NCBI GenBank assembly: GCA_937874275.1
Contig: CALNAU010000232.1
Coordinates: 1-11,084, forward strand
Direction: 5' to 3'
DNA: 11,084 nt
DNA from: an uncultured Clostridia bacterium
Lineage (GTDB): Bacteria; Bacillota; Clostridia; Christensenellales; Aristaeellaceae
In this document: one piece after another, positions 8,080 through 11,084 of the stretch
Layout: each line of letters begins with the position of its first letter
Numbering within the stretch: position 1 is the first letter of the stretch
Program-made: the position numbers and the translations under genes
Notes under the pieces: generated by a model
The model's input: only the letters and a program-made list of their open reading frames with translations
The model's database searches: none
Told to the model about the DNA's origin: nothing

Positions 8080-9015
8080 TCAGATTTCCTCGGGGAAGCC
8101 ACGGGTCTCGGCGACGATATACAGTGGGCGGTCCTTGGCCTCATCGTAGATGCGCGCCAGGTAGGCGCCCATGATGCCCAGGCTGGTCAGCACGCTGCCG
8201 CCCAGCACGGCCATCAGGCTGGCCATCCACCACAGGCCGCCCGGCCTGCCGGCGATGGCCAGAATCAGCAGGATGAAGGCGACCAGCGCCCCCAGCCCCA
8301 GCCAGAACAAGCCAACCCACAGCGGCAGCTTGAGCGGCTTATCCGAAAAGCTCATCACGCCGTCCGCGGCCAGTTTGAGCATCTTTTTGAGGGAGTAGTG
8401 CGTTTCGCCTGCGAAGCGCTTGTCCCGGTCGTACAGCAGGGGCTCTTGCTTGAAGCCGGCCCAGGCGAACATGCCGCGCAGGTAGCGGGCATGTTCCGGC
8501 ATGCCGCGGATGACATCGGCCACCCGCTCATCCACCAGGCGAAAGTCACCCGTGTCCCGCGGGAAGGCGTTGTTGGTCAGGCGCTGCATCAGCCGGTAAT
8601 AAAGCTCTGCCGTTTTTAGCTTGAAGGCGCTTTCCCCGGCGCGGCTGCGGCGCTGGCCGTAGACCACCTGCGCGCCTTCGAGCCACCTCTCGGCCATCTG
8701 GGGGATGACCTCCGGCGGGTCCTGCAAATCGGCGTCGATGATGACAATGGCCTGCCCCGTGGCATAATCCAGCCCGGCGGTGACGGCAATCTGGTGGCCG
8801 CCGTTGCGGGCAAAGTGGATGACGCGCACATTGCTGTCCTGCGCGGCCAGGTCGTTGAGCATCTCCGCGGTTTTGTCCCGGGAGCCGTCGTTGACAAACA
8901 CCAGCTCATAGGGCTCCTGCATGCCGCGCATCACGTCGCTCAGCCTGCGGTAGCTCTCCGTGATGACGGCTTCCTCGTTGTAGCAGGGAATGACGACCGA
9001 GTAGACAAGATTCAT
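8080..9015 (-). CDS. family 2 glycosyltransferase with two C-terminal membrane helices (polyprenyl-phosphate sugar transferase type)
   Basis: This 311-residue protein has an N-terminal GT-A domain of family GT2 followed by two transmembrane helices. It most resembles the DPM1/GtrB group, which transfers a sugar from a nucleotide sugar to undecaprenyl phosphate on the cytoplasmic face. Motifs are VVIPCYNEE (7-15), FVNDGSRDKT (40-49), the metal- and sugar-binding IIDADLQDPP (92-101), and DTGDFRLVDERV in the acceptor-side region. Hydrophobic helices lie at about residues 230-256 and 261-284, separated by a short RPGG turn, and end in a basic/acidic tail. The actual sugar and acceptor cannot be read from the sequence. 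Start ATG at 9015 has GAGG about 7 bases upstream. The gap from the NYN gene is 10 bases, and the NYN stop overlaps this RBS, so co-transcription is likely. Confidence 0.93.
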   Translation of the reverse strand: MNLVYSVVIPCYNEEAVITESYRRLSDVMRGMQEPYELVFVNDGSRDKTAEMLNDLAAQDSNVRVIHFARNGGHQIAVTAGLDYATGQAIVIIDADLQDPPEVIPQMAERWLEGAQVVYGQRRSRAGESAFKLKTAELYYRLMQRLTNNAFPRDTGDFRLVDERVADVIRGMPEHARYLRGMFAWAGFKQEPLLYDRDKRFAGETHYSLKKMLKLAADGVMSFSDKPLKLPLWVGLFWLGLGALVAFILLILAIAGRPGGLWWMASLMAVLGGSVLTSLGIMGAYLARIYDEAKDRPLYIVAETRGFPEEI

Positions 9016-9025
9016 GGGTTCTACC

Positions 9026-10021
9026 TCACAGCATCTTGATCAGCATGTTCTTCTGGGCGTCCATCTCCAGCGCCAGCGCCTTTTCCTTTTCCAGGGCCTT
9101 CAGCACGTCGCTGAACCGCTTGAAGCCGATGTTCTTCTCGGCAAAATCCGGGTACAGGCCCTGGATGTCGGCCTTGAGGATGCTGGGGTTGATGCGCTCA
9201 AAGCCATCGGCCTTGTAGTGATCAAGCTGCTCTTTGAACAGCTGCACCCAGTTGTCCTGGTTGATGAGGGCGTCCGGCTTGTCGGCCTCACCGTTTTCAC
9301 TCTCCAGCAGGGAGACCATCACGTTATAGTTGTCGTTGCGCACCTTGATGATGCCGTACTTGTCCGCCAGCTTGGTCAGCAGCTTGCCAAAGGTGGCCGT
9401 GCCGTAGCTCTTCTCGTTGAAGTCCGGACGCAGGCGCAGCAGCACGCCCTTGAGCTCGCTGGCAAACATCTCGTCCTCGTCCACCTGCTCGTCCAGAATG
9501 CTCTCAATCTGCTTGAGCAGCGCCAGGTCGTCGCCCTGGGCATCGTCGGTCTTCTTGCGCTTGGGCTGGGGTGTGCGGCGCACCGCCACCGACTCCAGAA
9601 ACTGGAACTCGTTGCAGGCATTGATAAAAATATTGCTGGCCACCTCGCTGCGCGAGATGCCCAGCACAAACTTACCCATGCTTTTGAGTTTGCCCACCAG
9701 CGGCACATAGTCGCTGTCGCCGGATACGATGCAAAAGCTGTCAATCAACGGGTTGGTGTAGGCCACTTCCATGGCGTCCAGCACCAGCAAAATGTCGGCG
9801 TTGTTTTTTTGCGCCACGCCGTAGCGCAGGGAGGGAACCACGGTGAAGGTGTTGCTCAGCAGCACTTCCTTCAGGGAATTGAAACGGTCCGAATACCCAT
9901 AGACCTTGCCCAGCAGGAAATCGCCGCGGATCTTCACCTTCTCCAACACGTTGTTCAGGGTTTCCACCTTGGCGCCGCAGTTCTCCAGGTCAATAAAAAT
10001 AGCAAATTTTGATGTACTCAT
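9026..10021 (-). CDS. NYN (PIN-like) domain protein with tandem OST-HTH/LOTUS-like domains
   Basis: The first 145 or so residues are a NYN domain, a PIN-like fold with an acidic site usually associated with RNA cleavage. Candidate metal ligands are D11 (FIDLEN), D76 and D82 (NNADILLVLDAME), and D102 and D104 (IVSGDSDYVPL). A basic linker (RRTPQPKRKK, 148-157) leads to two C-terminal winged-helix-like segments at about 165-240 and 255-331. These match each other around 'PDFNEKSYG...F...L..L' and 'PDFAEKNIG...F...L..L', which is typical of OST-HTH/LOTUS RNA-binding domains. The protein is soluble. Nuclease activity and target are inference only. The start is fixed by the NYN N-terminus and the lack of any upstream in-frame ATG, GTG or TTG before a stop, but the RBS is poor: GGGG only two bases from ATG. 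First gene of the leftward transcript. Confidence 0.92.
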   Translation of the reverse strand: MSTSKFAIFIDLENCGAKVETLNNVLEKVKIRGDFLLGKVYGYSDRFNSLKEVLLSNTFTVVPSLRYGVAQKNNADILLVLDAMEVAYTNPLIDSFCIVSGDSDYVPLVGKLKSMGKFVLGISRSEVASNIFINACNEFQFLESVAVRRTPQPKRKKTDDAQGDDLALLKQIESILDEQVDEDEMFASELKGVLLRLRPDFNEKSYGTATFGKLLTKLADKYGIIKVRNDNYNVMVSLLESENGEADKPDALINQDNWVQLFKEQLDHYKADGFERINPSILKADIQGLYPDFAEKNIGFKRFSDVLKALEKEKALALEMDAQKNMLIKML

Positions 10022-10032
10022 TACCCCATTGC

Positions 10033-10049
10033 GCGGGCAGGCCGCCCAC
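10033..10049 (-). promoter_or_regulatory. hairpin in the predicted NYN leader
   Basis: The minus-strand sequence folds as a 6-bp GC-rich stem (one G-T pair) with a 5-base loop, ending 11 bases before the NYN start codon. A smaller 5-bp stem TGCGC/GCGCA with a 5-base loop lies just upstream near 10065-10079. With the weak RBS this could restrict ribosome loading, but no regulatory role is demonstrated. Confidence 0.3.
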
Positions 10050-10087
10050 GCTTCCTTTATTGTGTTTGCGCTTCATGCGCATAGTTC

Positions 10088-10096
10088 AGTATAGCA
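10088..10096 (-). promoter_or_regulatory. candidate extended -10 promoter for the NYN operon
   Basis: Read on the minus strand this is TGC followed by TATACT, an extended -10 element with five of six matches to TATAAT. No good -35 is present at 17 bases, which is tolerable for an extended -10 promoter. The predicted transcription start near 10081 would give a leader of about 60 bases before the NYN start codon. Confidence 0.5.
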
Positions 10097-10172
10097 TACA
10101 TCCATAGGTTTTCATAGGGAGGACGCTGCATAAAACAAGGCGCGAAGCCCGTTGTATCAAGGGGAGGACAGA

Positions 10173-10201
10173 TTGACAATACAACATTTTCGTAATACAA
10201 T
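10173..10201 (+). promoter_or_regulatory. SigA-type promoter for the secreted repeat protein
   Basis: A perfect TTGACA -35 box (10173-10178) is followed by exactly 17 bases and then TACAAT (10196-10201), five of six matches to TATAAT. The surrounding sequence is clearly more AT-rich than the coding DNA. Transcription should start near 10208, giving a leader of about 35 bases that contains the AAGGAGG RBS. It is the strongest promoter in the window by inspection. Confidence 0.85.
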
Positions 10202-10231
10202 CTTAACGAATTGGACCCTTGAGCAAACAAC

Positions 10232-10238
10232 AAGGAGG
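10232..10238 (+). promoter_or_regulatory. ribosome binding site of the secreted repeat protein
   Basis: AAGGAGG is a full Shine-Dalgarno sequence. Two adjacent in-frame ATG codons lie 4 bases (10243) and 7 bases (10246) downstream. The 7-base spacing is the more usual, so the second ATG may be the main start; the protein differs only by one Met. Confidence 0.85.
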
Positions 10239-10242
10239 CATC

Positions 10243-11084
10243 ATGATGAAGCATGCCATTTACAAAAATCCTATCCGGCGCACAGCCGCTCTCGCCCTGG
10301 CGCTGCTGATGCTGCTGGGCCCGCTGGTTTCCCTGGCGGAGCCGCAGCCGCCGCTGGACCCTGTCAGCTTTACCCTCAGCTGGACGGGGGATGACGGCAT
10401 GGCCAAGACGCAGCAGGCCGTGCTGGTGCCCTACGCGGAGTATCCCAACAGCTACTGGCTGTATGCGGATGCCGACGCCGTGGCGAAAAACGCCATCTTG
10501 CATATCAATGACAACTTTGGCCAATACCTGGGCGGGTTTTCCATCCCCAATGACCAGCCCATCGGCAACCTGATTCGCAACGACGCGGGCACCGCGCCGG
10601 CACCGGAGAACGCCGTGCCTGTGCAGGCGTTTGACGCGGCCGGCAATGTGCTGATGACGTACACGCTGTTTGTGTCTGCCCAGACTGATCAGCCCCAGCC
10701 CCCCACCGCGCTGCCCACCCCCGTGCCCGAAGAGCCGCAGCCGATTGCGGATGCGACAGTGCGCATTTACTACAAAAATGCCGATGGCTCACAGGATGTG
10801 GCCAGCATGGAGGAGCGCAGCTTCCCGGCCGGCACCCACGCGGTGAACCCGCAGCCCGCGGACCTCAACCCGACCTATGACCCGAATAGCGTGGCGCCCC
10901 AGCAGGTCACCGTTGACCAGAACGGCGCCAACCCGGCGGAAATTGTGTTTTACTATCAGCCGCTGCCCATTGCAGACGCGGTGGTGCGCATCTACTACAA
11001 GAACGCCGATGGCTCACAGGATGTGGCCAGCATGGAGGAGCGCAGCTTCCCGGCCGGCACCCACGCGGTGAACCCGCAGCCCGC
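10243..11084 (+). CDS. secreted protein with MucBP-like 75-residue tandem repeats (partial, continues past window)
   Basis: An open frame runs from 10243 to the window end without a stop, so the C-terminus and any anchor are missing. Residues 1-32 form a Sec signal peptide: a basic start (KNPIRR), a hydrophobic core (ALALALLMLLGPLVS) and a likely cleavage after SLA, before E33. Residues 33-146 are a region I do not recognise, with alternating hydrophobic and polar stretches suggesting beta structure. A proline-rich linker (about 147-168) follows. Then a 75-residue repeat (167-241) and a second, truncated copy from 242 occur, each with VRIYYKNADGSQ...FPAGTHAVNPQPA and a VTVDQNG...IVFYYQP end. 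This pattern is like MucBP-type cell-surface repeats. RBS AAGGAGG (10232-10238) is 4 bases from the first ATG and 7 from the second (10246), so either may start translation. Likely secreted; ligand unknown. Confidence 0.85.
   Translation, partial: MMKHAIYKNPIRRTAALALALLMLLGPLVSLAEPQPPLDPVSFTLSWTGDDGMAKTQQAVLVPYAEYPNSYWLYADADAVAKNAILHINDNFGQYLGGFSIPNDQPIGNLIRNDAGTAPAPENAVPVQAFDAAGNVLMTYTLFVSAQTDQPQPPTALPTPVPEEPQPIADATVRIYYKNADGSQDVASMEERSFPAGTHAVNPQPADLNPTYDPNSVAPQQVTVDQNGANPAEIVFYYQPLPIADAVVRIYYKNADGSQDVASMEERSFPAGTHAVNPQP
10741..11084 (+). repeat. in-frame tandem repeats, 225-bp period, inside the secreted protein gene
   Basis: Copy one spans 10741-10965 and copy two begins at 10966 and is cut by the window end after 119 bases. 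The period is 225 bases (75 codons). The first 39 bases differ at 9 positions, mostly synonymous, while 10780-10859 and 11005-11084 are identical over 80 bases. More copies may follow beyond the window. Confidence 0.95.

Larger units (their letters stand above)
10022..10242. other. divergent intergenic region
   Basis: This 221-base region separates two divergent genes. It contains the rightward promoter (10173-10201), the leftward extended -10 candidate (10088-10096), leader hairpins on the left, and an AT-rich centre. I see no convincing operator: the direct repeat AATACAA (10178-10184 and 10194-10200) overlaps the promoter spacing but may be coincidental. Confidence 0.7.

Noticed and set aside
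7885..8619. A 244-residue plus-strand frame opposite the DUF1858 and glycosyltransferase genes.
   Set aside because: It is antisense to two recognisable genes, and its product is low-complexity and unrecognisable.
9014..10012. A 332-residue plus-strand frame antisense to almost the whole NYN gene.
   Set aside because: The NYN protein on the other strand has clear domains and operon context. The plus-strand product is low-complexity (Leu, His, Gln, Val) with no recognised motif or RBS.
10152..10394. A plus-strand frame overlapping the promoter and start of the secreted protein, including a GGGGAGGA stretch before a TTG.
   Set aside because: That TTG is part of the TTGACA -35 box, and the frame reads out of phase through the signal peptide. 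The in-phase signal peptide and repeats show which frame is real.
10057..10524. A 155-residue minus-strand frame across the divergent intergenic region.
   Set aside because: It runs antisense through the secreted protein's signal peptide and through both promoters, with no recognisable product.

Overview
The window reads as a GC-rich member of the Bacillota, most likely of class Clostridia. The reasons are the mutS-mutL-miaA-PLP-enzyme gene order, a MutL that carries its own endonuclease motifs, a clostridial-type MurG, a small DUF1858 protein, strong AGGAGG-type ribosome binding sites, and a secreted protein with MucBP-like repeats. I do not place it below class. Every nucleotide stretch longer than about 220 bases is coding, and I see no rRNA, tRNA, CRISPR array, insertion sequence or phage gene.

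Left block, plus strand, 1-6594: mutS, mutL, miaA and a methionine-gamma-lyase-family PLP enzyme. Each start codon overlaps the previous stop codon (ATGA, TGATG, ATGA), so this looks like one translationally coupled operon. It covers DNA mismatch repair (MutS recognises the mismatch, MutL nicks), tRNA A37 isopentenylation (MiaA), and a PLP enzyme of unknown substrate. It ends at a perfect 13-bp hairpin with a short T-run (6626-6658), which lies between convergent genes and may serve both.

Middle block, minus strand, 10021 down to 6687: a NYN-domain protein with two OST-HTH/LOTUS-like domains, a membrane-anchored family 2 glycosyltransferase, and a 67-residue DUF1858 protein follow each other with short gaps and probably share a transcript ending at a hairpin plus T-run (7786-7824). 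MurG lies downstream of that terminator, away from any division/cell-wall cluster.

Right block: a 221-base divergent intergenic region (10022-10242) holds a near-consensus SigA-type promoter for the rightward gene and an extended -10 candidate for the leftward operon. The rightward gene, starting at 10243 or 10246 and running off the window end, encodes a secreted protein with a signal peptide, an N-terminal region of unknown type, a proline-rich linker and at least two 75-residue repeats. The repeats are mosaic at DNA level: 9 differences in the first 39 bases, none in the next 80.

I found no convincing new multi-gene system. The items most worth following are the secreted repeat protein, the NYN-LOTUS operon with its unusual leader, and a Glu-to-Asp change in the MutL endonuclease motif.
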